Of a DNA stretch of 51,079 nucleotides, positions 1 through 8,090 are shown in pieces. Position 1 is the first letter of the stretch, and every line of letters starts with the position of its first letter. A program made the translations under genes and the position numbers. The DNA lies in assembly GCA_964481035.1 (NCBI GenBank), contig CAYZSE010000005.1, positions 1 through 51,079 of the forward strand, in the 5' to 3' direction. Origin of the DNA: JAAAPF01 sp964481035. Its GTDB lineage: Bacteria; Pseudomonadota; Alphaproteobacteria; Geminicoccales; Geminicoccaceae. The notes below the pieces were generated by a model. That model was not told where the DNA came from, did no database searches, and saw nothing but the letters and a program-made list of their open reading frames with translations.

Positions 1-2327
1 AGCACGGGCGCGAGCCAGCGGACGAGCACGTCGAACAGGATATCGAGCACGGTCCGCGCCGCGCGCCGCTTGGGGCTGTCGAGCGGATCGCAGTAGAGGC
101 AGTCCTTGCGCACATCGAAGTAGAAGGCCGACAGCTCGATGGCGCAGAACGTGTGCAACGCGGCGTATAGCCGATCGTAGTCGAAGGCGTCGTTGCAGCC
201 GCGAACGAGCGTATCGAGCTCCGCGAGGCGGTGCAGCACCCAACGCTCCAGCTCGGGCATCTCGGTGGGCGCGACCCGCTCGGCCGCGGTGAAGCCGGCA
301 AGGTTGCCCAACAAGAAGCGCAACGTGTTCCGCAGGCGGCGATACGAATCGGCTTGGCGCTTCAAGATCTCGTCGCCGATGCGGATGTCCTCGGTGAAGT
401 CGGCGGACACGACCCACAGCCGGGCGATATCGGCACCGTATTGCTTCACGAGGTCTTGGACCTCGATGCCGTTGCCCAAGGACTTGGACATCTTGCGGCC
501 CTGGGCGTCGACGACGAAGCCATGGGTGAGGACGACGGCGAAGGGCGCACGCCCCCGGGTGCCGCAGCTCTCCAGCAGGCTCGATTGGAACCAGCCGCGG
601 TGCTGGTCCGAACCCTCCAGGTAGAGGGAGGCCGGCCAGGCGAGTTCGGGGCGCCGCTCCAGCACCGTGGCGTGCGTCGAGCCGCTGTCGAACCAGACGT
701 CGAGGATGTCGTCGACCTTCTCGTAATCGGAAAGGTCGTAGGCGTCGCCGAGAAAGCTCTGCGGGTCGCGGCTCCACCAGGCGTCCGCCCCCTCCGCACG
801 GAAGGCTTGGGCGATGCGCGCGCAGACCTCGGGGTCGCGCAGCACCGCGCCGGTGGCCTTGTGGACGAAGACCGCGATCGGCACCCCCCAGGCACGCTGG
901 CGGCTGACGCACCAGTCGGGCCGGTTCTCGACCATGCCGCGGATGCGGTTGGCGCCGGCGGCCGGCACGAAGCGCGTCGCGGCGATCGCCTCGAGCGCCG
1001 TGTCTCGCAACCGGTCCTCGCCGTCCATCGCGATGAACCACTGCGGCGTCGCGCGGAAGATCAAGGGCGCCTTCGAGCGCCAGCTGTGCGGGTAGCTGTG
1101 GACCAGCCGGCCGCGGGCGAGCAGCGCGCCGGCCTCGGTGAGCGCCGCGATCACCGGCTCGTGCGCCTCGAAGACGTGCAGGCCCTCGAAGCCGGGCACG
1201 GCCGCCGTGTAGCGCCCGTCCTCGGCAACCGTGTCGGGCACCTCGAGCCCGTGCCGCGCGCCGAGCTCGAAATCGTCCTCGCCGTGGCTCGGCGCGATGT
1301 GAACGAGGCCGGTGCCCTGCTCGGTGGTGACGAAGTGACCGGCGAGCATCGGCACGCCGTAGTCGTAGCCGCGCCCGCGCAACGGGTGCGCGACGACGGT
1401 GCCGGCGAGGTCGCGGCCCTTGAACGCGGCGACCGTCTCGCTCGCCGTGATCTCGGCCGCCGCGCAGACGTCGTCGACGAGATCCGCGGCGAGGATCAGG
1501 CGTTCGCCCGGCCGCGCCAGGCTGTCGTCGCCCGCCCTGAGCACCTCGATGAGCCGGTAGTCGATGTCCTCGCCGTAGGCCACCGCGCGATTGGCGGGCA
1601 TCGTCCAGGGCGTCGTCGTCCAGATGACGACCGCCGCACCTTCCAGGTCCGGCGTCGTCGTCTCGACGACGGGAAAGCGGACCCAGATCGTGTGCGAGGT
1701 GTGGTCGTGGTACTCGACCTCCGCCTCGGCGAGCGCGGTCTTCTCGACGACCGACCACATCACCGACTTGTGGCCACGATAGAGCCCACCCCGCAGCAGG
1801 AACTCGGCGAGCTCCTCGAAGATGCCGGCCTCGGCCGCGAAGCTCATGGTGGTGTAGGGCGCCTGCCAGTCGCCGACGACCCCGAGCCGCCGGAACTCGC
1901 GCTTTTGGACCTCGATCCACTTCTCGGCGAATTCTCGGCACTGCTTGCGGAAGGCGACGATCGGCACCTGGTCCTTGTCCTTGCCCTTCTTCCTGTACTG
2001 CTGCTCGATCTGCCACTCGATGGGCAGGCCGTGGCAGTCCCAGCCGGGCACGTAGGCCGCGTCCTTGCCGAGCATCTGCTGGCTGCGATTGACGACGTCC
2101 TTGAGGATCTTGTTGAGCGCCGTGCCCATGTGGAGGTGGCCGTTGGCGTAGGGCGGGCCGTCGTGGAGGATGAACTTCTCGCGGCCGGCCGCGCGGCGGC
2201 GCAGCTCGCCGTAGAGGTCCATCTCCTCCCACCGCGCGAGGATCTCGGGCTCGCGCTGCGGCAGGCTCGCCTTCATCGGGAACGCGGTCTTGGGCAGGGC
2301 GACGGTGGCGCGGAGATCCTGGGTCAT
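1..2327 (-). CDS. ileS: Isoleucyl-tRNA synthetase, C-terminus cut by window edge
   Basis: Charges tRNA-Ile in the cytoplasm (class I aminoacyl-tRNA synthetase). About 775 residues are present from the ATG at 2327; a complete enzyme is roughly 930-960, so the anticodon-binding end lies outside the window. The N-terminus carries the GPPYANGHLHMG signature, in which the catalytic HIGH reads HMGT (residues 66-69). KMSKS followed by LGN is intact near positions 480-494. The editing (CP1) region with TTPWTMPANR, and CVSRQRAWGVPI, lie between them. The start follows the ribF stop by 7 bases, the classic ribF-ileS arrangement. No internal stop is seen. Confidence 0.96.
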   Translation of the reverse strand, partial: MTQDLRATVALPKTAFPMKASLPQREPEILARWEEMDLYGELRRRAAGREKFILHDGPPYANGHLHMGTALNKILKDVVNRSQQMLGKDAAYVPGWDCHGLPIEWQIEQQYRKKGKDKDQVPIVAFRKQCREFAEKWIEVQKREFRRLGVVGDWQAPYTTMSFAAEAGIFEELAEFLLRGGLYRGHKSVMWSVVEKTALAEAEVEYHDHTSHTIWVRFPVVETTTPDLEGAAVVIWTTTPWTMPANRAVAYGEDIDYRLIEVLRAGDDSLARPGERLILAADLVDDVCAAAEITASETVAAFKGRDLAGTVVAHPLRGRGYDYGVPMLAGHFVTTEQGTGLVHIAPSHGEDDFELGARHGLEVPDTVAEDGRYTAAVPGFEGLHVFEAHEPVIAALTEAGALLARGRLVHSYPHSWRSKAPLIFRATPQWFIAMDGEDRLRDTALEAIAATRFVPAAGANRIRGMVENRPDWCVSRQRAWGVPIAVFVHKATGAVLRDPEVCARIAQAFRAEGADAWWSRDPQSFLGDAYDLSDYEKVDDILDVWFDSGSTHATVLERRPELAWPASLYLEGSDQHRGWFQSSLLESCGTRGRAPFAVVLTHGFVVDAQGRKMSKSLGNGIEVQDLVKQYGADIARLWVVSADFTEDIRIGDEILKRQADSYRRLRNTLRFLLGNLAGFTAAERVAPTEMPELERWVLHRLAELDTLVRGCNDAFDYDRLYAALHTFCAIELSAFYFDVRKDCLYCDPLDSPKRRAARTVLDILFDVLVRWLAPV

Positions 2328-2334
2328 CGATCCA

Positions 2335-3297
2335 TCAGGCGGTGGCGGCCGGCTCGGGCGCGGCCGCCTCCTTTAGGACGGCGCGCACCGCATCGCAATC
2401 ACGCGCCATTTGTGCCTTGAGCGCCTCGACACCGTCAAAGTTTCTCTCGTCGCGAATGAACCCGTGCCAAGCCAGGCGGACGCGGGCGCCGTAGAGGTCG
2501 ACCTCACGGTCGAGGAGATGCACCTCGAGACGGAGGTCCTGACCGTCGAAGACCGGCCGCCAGCCGAGGTTGGCAGCGCCGTCCGCCCAGGTGCCGCCGG
2601 GCAGCCTCAGGCGGACCGCGTAGACCCCGGTGCGCGGCAAGAGGATCCGGCGCCCGATCGGTCGCAGGTTCGCCGTGGGAAAGCCGAGCGTGCGGCCGAT
2701 GCGGTCGCCTTGTACCACCACCGCATCGAGCTGGTAGGCGCGGCCCAAGAGCGCGTTGGCGAGCGCGACGTCACCCTCGGCGAGCGCCTGACGAATGCGG
2801 GTCGAGCTCGCCGGGCCGCCGGCGACGATCACCGGCGCGAGCGCCTCGACCGTGTAGCCGCAGGCGACGCCGCTGCGCGCCAGCACGTGCGGATCGCCGG
2901 CCCGGCGATGGCCGAAGCGGAAGCTCTCGCCGACGACGACGTGGCGGGCGCCGATGCAGCCGCCGAGCACGTGCTCGCCGAAGTCCTCGGCCGGCATCCG
3001 CCGGAGCGCCTCGTTGAACGGCAGCACGAACAAGATCGCGACGCCGAGGCCGCGCAGCCGCTCCATCCGCATCTTGAAGCCGCCGAGCCGCTCCGGCGCG
3101 CCGATGGGATCGAAGAACTCGCGCGGGTGCGGCCGGAAGGTGACCACGCCCAATGGCACGCGAAGCCGGTCGGCGGCCTGCCGCGCAGCACGAACCACGG
3201 CCAGATGGCCGCGATGAACGCCGTCGAAGTTCCCCAGGGCCACGGCGGCGCCGCGGGTTTCCGCCGGCACGTGGCGATGGCGGCGAACGATGCGCAT
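2335..3297 (-). CDS. ribF: Bifunctional riboflavin kinase / FAD synthetase
   Basis: Converts riboflavin to FMN and then FAD. The 320-residue product has the adenylyltransferase half first, with GNFDGVHRGH near residue 22, TFRPHPREFF, and the SSTRIRQAL motif. The riboflavin kinase half follows, with GRTLGFPTANL and the LEVHLLD stretch. Length is normal for the family. Upstream in-frame sequence belongs to the preceding gene's territory and is not RibF-like, so the ATG at 3297 (MRIVRRHRH) is the likely start. It is probably co-transcribed with ileS just downstream. Confidence 0.95.
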   Translation of the reverse strand: MRIVRRHRHVPAETRGAAVALGNFDGVHRGHLAVVRAARQAADRLRVPLGVVTFRPHPREFFDPIGAPERLGGFKMRMERLRGLGVAILFVLPFNEALRRMPAEDFGEHVLGGCIGARHVVVGESFRFGHRRAGDPHVLARSGVACGYTVEALAPVIVAGGPASSTRIRQALAEGDVALANALLGRAYQLDAVVVQGDRIGRTLGFPTANLRPIGRRILLPRTGVYAVRLRLPGGTWADGAANLGWRPVFDGQDLRLEVHLLDREVDLYGARVRLAWHGFIRDERNFDGVEALKAQMARDCDAVRAVLKEAAAPEPAATA

Positions 3298-3362
3298 GGC
3301 CGTCAGGTGCCACGCCCCCCCGCGGGTGTCAAAGACGAAGGGAGCGGCGCCGAGAACTCGGC

Positions 3363-4541
3363 TCAGAGACGGCGCAGCGTCTCGAGCATTGCGGCCAGCT
3401 CGCCCTCGGTGTTGTAGGCGTGCACGGAGGCTCGCACGGCCGGGCCGTAACGGCGCCGGTGCCGGTCGAAATGGGCCGGACCGTCGGTGACCGAGGTGTT
3501 GATGCGCAGGGCGCGCAGCCTGGCGGCGAGGGCATCGGCCGACAGTCGCTCGTGGGTGAAGGTCACGATGCCGCAGAGTTCGGCGCCGTGATCGCGGACC
3601 GTCACGCCCGGCACCGTTGCGAGCGCCGTCCGCAGCTCGCAAGCGAGATCGCGGATGCGCGGCCACATGGCTTCGATTCCGACCTTCAAGGCGTAGTCCA
3701 CGGCGGCTTTGAGCCCGAGCTTGCCGGCGACGTAGCATTCCCAGTGCTCGAAGCGCCGCGCGTCGGCCCGCAGCTCGAAGCGATCGGGCGCCGTCCAGCG
3801 CGCGGCGTGCTGGTCGATGAGCGGCGGCTCCAGTTCGGCCACGCGCTCGCGGCGGACGTAGAGGAAGCCCGTGCCGCGCGGCCCCCGGAGGTACTTGCGG
3901 CCCGTGGCGGCGAGCATGTCGCAGCCGATCGCCGCGACGTCGAGCGGCATCTGCCCGGCGCTCTGGCAGGCATCGAGCAGGTAGAGAACGCCGTGCCGCC
4001 GGCTGATTTCGCCCACCGCCGCTGCCGGGTTCACGAGGCCGCCGTGGGTGGGCACGTGGGTGACGGCGATCAGCCGCACCCGCTCGTCCATCATCCGCTC
4101 GAGCGCCCGGGGGTCGAGCTGGCCGGCTGCGTCGCTCGGGATCACCTCGACGCTGGCCCCCCTCCTCTTGGCGACCTGCAGGTAGGCCAGCACGTTCGAG
4201 GGATATTCGGCCTCGGCGGTGAGGATGCGATCGCCCGGGCGGAAGGGCACGGCGTAGAACGCCATGTCGAAGGCGCGGGTCGCGTTCTCGACGAAGGCGA
4301 TCTCGTCGGGGCGCGCGTTGAGGAGGCGAGCGACGCTCGCATAGAACGCCTCGAGGCGGTCGGCGGCTTCCTCGGCCGCCTCGTAGCCGCCGACGTGCCG
4401 CTCCCGCTCGAGATGCCCCACGACGGCCGCATGAACGGCGTCCGGCGGCAGGGCAGCGCCGGCGTTGTTGAGATGAATGCGCTCGGCGACGCCCGCGGTG
4501 CCCGCCCGCAGGGCGGCGACGTCCACGGCGAAGGGGCTCAC
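3363..4541 (-). CDS. Class V aminotransferase-fold PLP enzyme (cysteine desulfurase / EgtE-like)
   Basis: A 392-residue PLP-dependent fold-type I enzyme. The substrate-side N-terminus reads HLNNAGAALPP. The PLP-contact aspartate lies in DACQSAGQ, and the Schiff-base lysine in ATGRKYLRGPRGTGF. This last motif is typical of cysteine desulfurase/isopenicillin-N-epimerase-like proteins, a group that also includes EgtE-type C-S lyases. No other ergothioneine gene is nearby, so a substrate cannot be named. The GTG start at 4541 overlaps the stop of the upstream Nudix gene by 4 bases (GTGA), indicating translational coupling. A second in-frame GTG lies 9 bases upstream. Confidence 0.85.
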   Translation of the reverse strand: MSPFAVDVAALRAGTAGVAERIHLNNAGAALPPDAVHAAVVGHLERERHVGGYEAAEEAADRLEAFYASVARLLNARPDEIAFVENATRAFDMAFYAVPFRPGDRILTAEAEYPSNVLAYLQVAKRRGASVEVIPSDAAGQLDPRALERMMDERVRLIAVTHVPTHGGLVNPAAAVGEISRRHGVLYLLDACQSAGQMPLDVAAIGCDMLAATGRKYLRGPRGTGFLYVRRERVAELEPPLIDQHAARWTAPDRFELRADARRFEHWECYVAGKLGLKAAVDYALKVGIEAMWPRIRDLACELRTALATVPGVTVRDHGAELCGIVTFTHERLSADALAARLRALRINTSVTDGPAHFDRHRRRYGPAVRASVHAYNTEGELAAMLETLRRL

Positions 4542-5011
4542 GCCGCGCACTCGGTCTCGATCGTCGTGAGTGCGAGGGCGTGGTCGTAGTAGACCGTCGC
4601 CTCGAGGATGCCGCCGTGATCGTTGAGGACGTGGGGCATCCACCAGCGATCGGCCTCCGGCACGGGCGCGCGCTCCAGCTCGCCCAGCGTCCACCAGCGC
4701 ACGTCGCCATCGCCCGCCGGGCACACCGCACCACCGCCCGCGCGGCAGCGGTAGAGGAACAAGAGCCACTGGAAGCGCGGGCGCGGCGAGACCTCGCGGA
4801 CGACGCCCTTGAGCTCGAGGTCGAGGGCGGTGAGGCCGGTGTCGGCGTGGAATTCCCGGGCGGCGCCGGTGTTCGGCGCCTCGTGCGGCGCCAGCCGGCC
4901 GCCCGGCGCAACCCACTGGCCGACGAAGGGCGGGCGGCGGCGCTCGATCAAGAGGACGCTGCCGTCCGGGCGGCGCGCATAGACGAGAGTGGCGAGCTTC
5001 GGGGTGGTCAC
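4538..5011 (-). CDS. Nudix-fold protein with degenerate Nudix box
   Basis: A 157-residue protein with the beta-sheet core of a Nudix hydrolase (TTPKLATLVYARR, VGQWVAPGGRL). The Nudix box is present in register as G-x5-E-x7-REFHADTGL, but the usual REUxEE part has Ala and Asp where two metal-binding glutamates are expected. Activity may therefore be altered or lost. The frame stays open upstream to 5251, but that stretch does not resemble the family. The GTG at 5011 starts right where homology begins and is preferred. It is coupled to the aminotransferase downstream. Confidence 0.75.
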   Translation of the reverse strand: MTTPKLATLVYARRPDGSVLLIERRRPPFVGQWVAPGGRLAPHEAPNTGAAREFHADTGLTALDLELKGVVREVSPRPRFQWLLFLYRCRAGGGAVCPAGDGDVRWWTLGELERAPVPEADRWWMPHVLNDHGGILEATVYYDHALALTTIETECAA

Positions 5012-5550
5012 CTCAGCCAAAGCTCGGCTCGGGCCGGTGCGACCAGCCGGCGAGCCGCATGCCGCTGCAGGAGGCTGAACGTCGCCGGGCCGCCCTGCCT
5101 CCGCATCGGCGCCGTGGCGCGGGAGAGCCGCGCGAGCAGGCTCGCCGGTGAAGCGACACGGCCTCTCGCGATACCGCTCGGTGTGGTTGGCTTCGAAGGC
5201 GAAGTCGCCGATCGCAGGCATCCGTGCCCCGCTTCGCTTGCTTTGTTGCAACCGCGCCGACGCCGAAGAGCGCCCCGTCGGCAGACGGCTTGTCCCGGGT
5301 CGACCTTCCTGATCTGAGTTCAGGTTAGCGGGAGCGGACGATCGGTCCTAGCCCCAGATCCATGAAAACCACCGCCGGCGCATCATGGGGGTCGCGCGGC
5401 GCGGCGCGATGTCGACCGCTTGGCGACGATTGCCGGTGGCAGCGACGCGGCTACGCTGCCCGAAAGGCTCGACCATCCCGCCCCCGCCCGGCAGCCCGCG
5501 AGCGAACGATGCCCTGGGCGGCCGGACGGGAGTGCGGGACGGTCCAGGCT
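5012..5550. other. Long intergenic region without a convincing gene
   Basis: I find no supported gene here. On the minus strand an open frame continues upstream of the Nudix start, but it lacks family resemblance. A GC-rich imperfect hairpin at 5025-5057 (CGGCTC...GAGCCG) sits immediately upstream of the Nudix start. One copy of the palindromic repeat family occupies 5459-5546. The remainder shows no motif I recognise. Confidence 0.6.
5459..5546. repeat. Palindromic hairpin repeat, diverged copy 1
   Basis: The left arm (5472-5497, beginning ACCATCCCGCC) pairs imperfectly with the right arm (5515-5542, ending GTGCGGGACGG). The unit aligns along its length with the better-preserved copy at 24487-24617, including the flank CCGAAAGGCTCGACC against CCGAAATGCTTGACC. 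In the right arm I count 5 differences in 28 bases between copies. The outer 14-base arms seen in copy 2 are not preserved here. No open frame is encoded. Confidence 0.7.
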
Positions 5551-5781
5551 TCAATTGGCGGCAGCGTCGGGCAGGGCCGGCGAAGTCGGCTCGCCGCTCA
5601 GACGGCGGCCGCGACGCCGGGTCTCGTCACCCTCGACCAAGACCTCGTCGTTGAGGCGGAGCTCGTCACCGCCGACGATTTGCGCAACATCCAGATAGAT
5701 ACTGTGTCCGGTCTTGATGTCCCAAACTTGGATGAGTTCGCCGGCGATCTGCGACACCCGTCCCCGCACGCTCATCGACAT
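5551..5781 (-). CDS. Small hypothetical protein
   Basis: A 76-residue protein I do not recognise. The first 55 residues alternate hydrophobic and polar residues with regularly spaced glycines (RGRVSQIAGELIQVWDIKTG, then the LDVAQIVGGDEL stretch), as in a small beta-barrel such as an SH3-like or OB-like fold. The tail is polar and arginine-rich. The ATG at 5781 has a strong ribosome-binding site (AGGGGAG, about 8 bases upstream), which supports a real gene. The leader is AT-rich and contains an inverted repeat at 5836-5858. Confidence 0.6.
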   Translation of the reverse strand: MSMSVRGRVSQIAGELIQVWDIKTGHSIYLDVAQIVGGDELRLNDEVLVEGDETRRRGRRLSGEPTSPALPDAAAN

Positions 5782-5835
5782 GGCATGTCTCCCCTCTAGG
5801 TTGCAAGCCACGTTCGAAACATACGATCAGCGAGA

Positions 5836-5858
5836 ATTTATTGCACTGCAAAATAAAT
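5836..5858. promoter_or_regulatory. 23-base AT-rich palindrome, possible operator
   Basis: Perfect 7-base arms ATTTATT (5836-5842) and AATAAAT (5852-5858) flank a 9-base centre that itself contains most of a TTGCA-n-TGCAA palindrome. It lies about 55 bases upstream of the small gene starting at 5781 and just past the end of nth. It stands out in a GC-rich window and could be an operator. Part of it doubles as the T-rich tail of the nth terminator. Confidence 0.4.
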
Positions 5859-5876
5859 CTGACGGACCTGCGTCAG
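5849..5876 (-). terminator. Intrinsic terminator of nth, overlapping its stop codon
   Basis: On the minus strand a 6-base perfect stem (CTGACG at 5876-5871, CGTCAG at 5864-5859) with a 6-base loop is followed directly by ATTTATTTT. The 5' arm includes the TGA stop of nth (5875-5873). The stem is short, but the T-rich tail is unusual for this window. Confidence 0.5.
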
Positions 5877-6514
5877 GTTGTCGTCGACGCCGCCGCGGCG
5901 AAGGCGCAGTGGGTCCGGATCACGCAGCCGCCGCAGCGCGGCTTGCGCGCGAGGCAGGTGTAGCGGCCGTGCAGGATGAGCCAGTGATGCGCGCCCGCGA
6001 GATAGGCTTGCGGAACGACCTGCATGAGCTTGCCCTCGACCTCGGCGGGGGTCTTGCCGGGGGCGAGGCCGGTGCGGTTGGCGACGCGGAAAATGTGGGT
6101 GTCGACGGCGATCGTCGGCCAGCCGAAACACTCGTTGAGGACGACGTTCGCCGTCTTGCGGCCGACGCCGGGCAGCGCCTCGAGGGCCGCGCGGTCGGCC
6201 GGCACCTCGCCGCCGTGGCGGTCGAGGAGTTGCTGCGAAAGGGCGACGACGTTCTTCGCCTTGTTGCGGAACAGGCCTAGGCTCTTGATATGGGCCTCGA
6301 CCCCCGCCACGCCGAGCGCCGCCATCGCGGCGGGCGTATCGGCGGCAGCGAACAGCGCCGCGGTCGCCTTGTTGACGCCCACGTCCGTCGCCTGCGCCGA
6401 CAGCACGACCGCAACCAACAGCGTGTAGGCGTCCTTGTAGTCGAGTTCCGTGCGCGGATCGGGGCGATCGGCCGCGAGGGCGCGGAAGAGCGCTTCGGTG
6501 GCAGAGGGTGACAT
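5873..6514 (-). CDS. nth: Endonuclease III
   Basis: Base-excision repair DNA glycosylase/AP lyase acting on oxidised pyrimidines. The 213-residue protein has the helix-hairpin-helix with catalytic lysine (LPGVGRKTANVVL) and catalytic aspartate (VDTHIFRV). The C-terminal 4Fe-4S site has the exact spacing C-x6-C-x2-C-x5-C. The ATG at 6514 is preferred; a GTG directly precedes it in frame. It is divergent from the DUF2244 gene, with 44 bases between starts. Confidence 0.96.
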   Translation of the reverse strand: MSPSATEALFRALAADRPDPRTELDYKDAYTLLVAVVLSAQATDVGVNKATAALFAAADTPAAMAALGVAGVEAHIKSLGLFRNKAKNVVALSQQLLDRHGGEVPADRAALEALPGVGRKTANVVLNECFGWPTIAVDTHIFRVANRTGLAPGKTPAEVEGKLMQVVPQAYLAGAHHWLILHGRYTCLARKPRCGGCVIRTHCAFAAAASTTT

Positions 6515-6558
6515 CACGGTCGCTGGTCGTTCGTTGCGGTTAGAGCTAGATCGAGTTC

Positions 6559-7062
6559 ATGTCCGACGCGCTCGCGCTGCCGGTCGAGAAGCCGCCTGGC
6601 CTCGACCTCGTCCTCTACCCGAACCCGCCGCTCGGGCGCCATGGCGTGGCCGTCGTCTGGCTCGTCACGGCCGCTGTCGGCGGTGCCCTGGCGATCGGCT
6701 TTGCCGCCGTCGGCGCGTGGCCCGTGACGGGCTTTTTGGGGCTCGACGTCCTGCTCCTCGGTTGGGCGCTGATGCGCGCCCGGCGCCGGGCTCGACGCGC
6801 CGAGATCATCCGCCTCGACGCGGACGGACTGCTCGTGCGTCGCCTCGGGCCGCGGGGCGAGGCGGTCGGCGAGGTGCGCTTGCAGCCGCATTGGGTGCAG
6901 GTCGTGCTCGACGAGCGCCGCCTGCACGACCCCCTGCTCGCCCTGCGATCGCACGGGCGCCTCGTTCCGATCGGCGGCTTCCTGGCCGCGGCCGAGCGGC
7001 GCGAGCTGGCCCACGAGCTGCGCCGCGCGCTCGCGCGTCACCGCCTCGCCCCTCGGCGCTGA
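6559..7062 (+). CDS. DUF2244 family membrane protein
   Basis: A 167-residue protein matching the DUF2244 pattern: a short N-terminus ending in an NPPL element, two adjacent membrane helices (roughly residues 30-48 and 53-70), a basic loop (RARRRARRAE), then a soluble part with the WVQV stretch and GRLVPIGGFL near the end. Function is unknown. DUF2244 genes commonly neighbour nth in alphaproteobacteria (from memory), which fits the divergent arrangement here. It ends 191 bases before the convergent ABC permease; that gap shows nothing convincing. Confidence 0.85.
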   Translation: MSDALALPVEKPPGLDLVLYPNPPLGRHGVAVVWLVTAAVGGALAIGFAAVGAWPVTGFLGLDVLLLGWALMRARRRARRAEIIRLDADGLLVRRLGPRGEAVGEVRLQPHWVQVVLDERRLHDPLLALRSHGRLVPIGGFLAAAERRELAHELRRALARHRLAPRR

Positions 7063-7253
7063 GTAGCCAGGGGATCGACCGGCGCTGTGAACTCGGCGAG
7101 CCTGGGCCTGACGACGAAACGCCGCCGCCCGGTCGATCTCCTGCGGCCGCCTGGACCGGGCCGCCCGACCGCCCTCGCCGCCCGGTCGGTCAGCGAGCGG
7201 GCACATGCGCGCGGACAGGGTCGCGGCCGCCGACGGCGTGTCGAGCGCGCAGC

Positions 7254-8090
7254 TCATGGCCGGAGCTTGTAGCCGGTTCGGACGAGACGCAGCGTCAACT
7301 GCCAGAGCGCCACGTTGACGGCCACGATGACCAGGGCGCCGATCCACAGCGTGCCGTCGGTGTACCCGGTGAGCGCGAAGCGCAGGCCGTCGATCATGTA
7401 GAAGAAGGGGTTGAGGTGCGCGACCCACCAGAAGGCGGGGGGCAGGTCCTCGACGGCGTAGAACGTCCCGGACAGGAACGACAAGGGCGTCACCAGAAAG
7501 TTGGTGACGGCCGCCATCTGGTCGAACTTGTCCGCCCAGAGCGCGGTGATGAGCCCCATCAGCGCGAGGGCGACGCTGGCGCCGAGGACGTAGAAGGGGA
7601 CGAGCCAGGGGTGCGCCATCTGCACCCCGACCACCGGCACCATCGTCAGCCACACGACCGCGCCGACCAGCACGCCCCGGGTGACCCCGCCCATGACCAC
7701 GCCGAAGACCAGCTCGCCGTGGCTCAACGGCGGCATCAGGTAGTCGACGATGTTGCCCTGGACCTTGGCGATGCCGATCGACGACGAGGTGTTGGCGAAG
7801 GCGTTCTGGATGATCGCCATCATCACCAGCCCCGGCGCCAGGAACTCGATGAAGGCGAGGCCGCCGATGGTGCGCTCGGCGCGGCCGAGGGCGAGGGTGA
7901 AGACGGCGAGAAAGATGAACGTCGTCACCATCGGCGCGAGCACCGTCTGGGTGACGACCTTCAAGAAGCGCTGCACCTCCTTGGCGTAGAGGGTCCAGAG
8001 CCCCAGCCAGTTGACATCGAAGGGGGTGTTGAATGTGCCCCCGGCATCGTCGCGCTCGCCCGTCGTCATGCTGACCCGCTCAGTAGTCAT
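7254..8090 (-). CDS. ABC-2 type transporter permease, no ATPase nearby
   Basis: A 278-residue integral membrane protein with six predicted hydrophobic segments and the ABC-2 family signatures: TLYAKEVQRFLKV near the N-terminus, PLSHGELVFG, and LSFLSGTFYAVEDLPP near the fifth helix. Such permeases usually pair with an ATPase for drug, polysaccharide or lipid export, but no ATPase gene lies in the window. The ATG at 8090 overlaps the tamB stop by 11 bases. An alternative ATG at 8069 with a weak GAG ribosome-binding element would remove the overlap. Confidence 0.88.
   Translation of the reverse strand: MTTERVSMTTGERDDAGGTFNTPFDVNWLGLWTLYAKEVQRFLKVVTQTVLAPMVTTFIFLAVFTLALGRAERTIGGLAFIEFLAPGLVMMAIIQNAFANTSSSIGIAKVQGNIVDYLMPPLSHGELVFGVVMGGVTRGVLVGAVVWLTMVPVVGVQMAHPWLVPFYVLGASVALALMGLITALWADKFDQMAAVTNFLVTPLSFLSGTFYAVEDLPPAFWWVAHLNPFFYMIDGLRFALTGYTDGTLWIGALVIVAVNVALWQLTLRLVRTGYKLRP

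Noticed and set aside
231..2420. 729-codon plus-strand open frame antisense to ileS
   Set aside because: Composition is a mirror of GC-rich codons; the minus strand encodes a clear IleRS with all motifs.
5012..5251. Upstream 80-codon extension of the Nudix gene
   Set aside because: No family similarity, and a GTG exactly at the domain start gives the normal length; the region includes a GC-rich hairpin.
7057..7259. Minus-strand frame starting ATGAGCTGCGC overlapping the ABC permease stop, briefly resembling YacG (CPLADRP)
   Set aside because: The four zinc cysteines of YacG are absent and the translation looks random; no further support.
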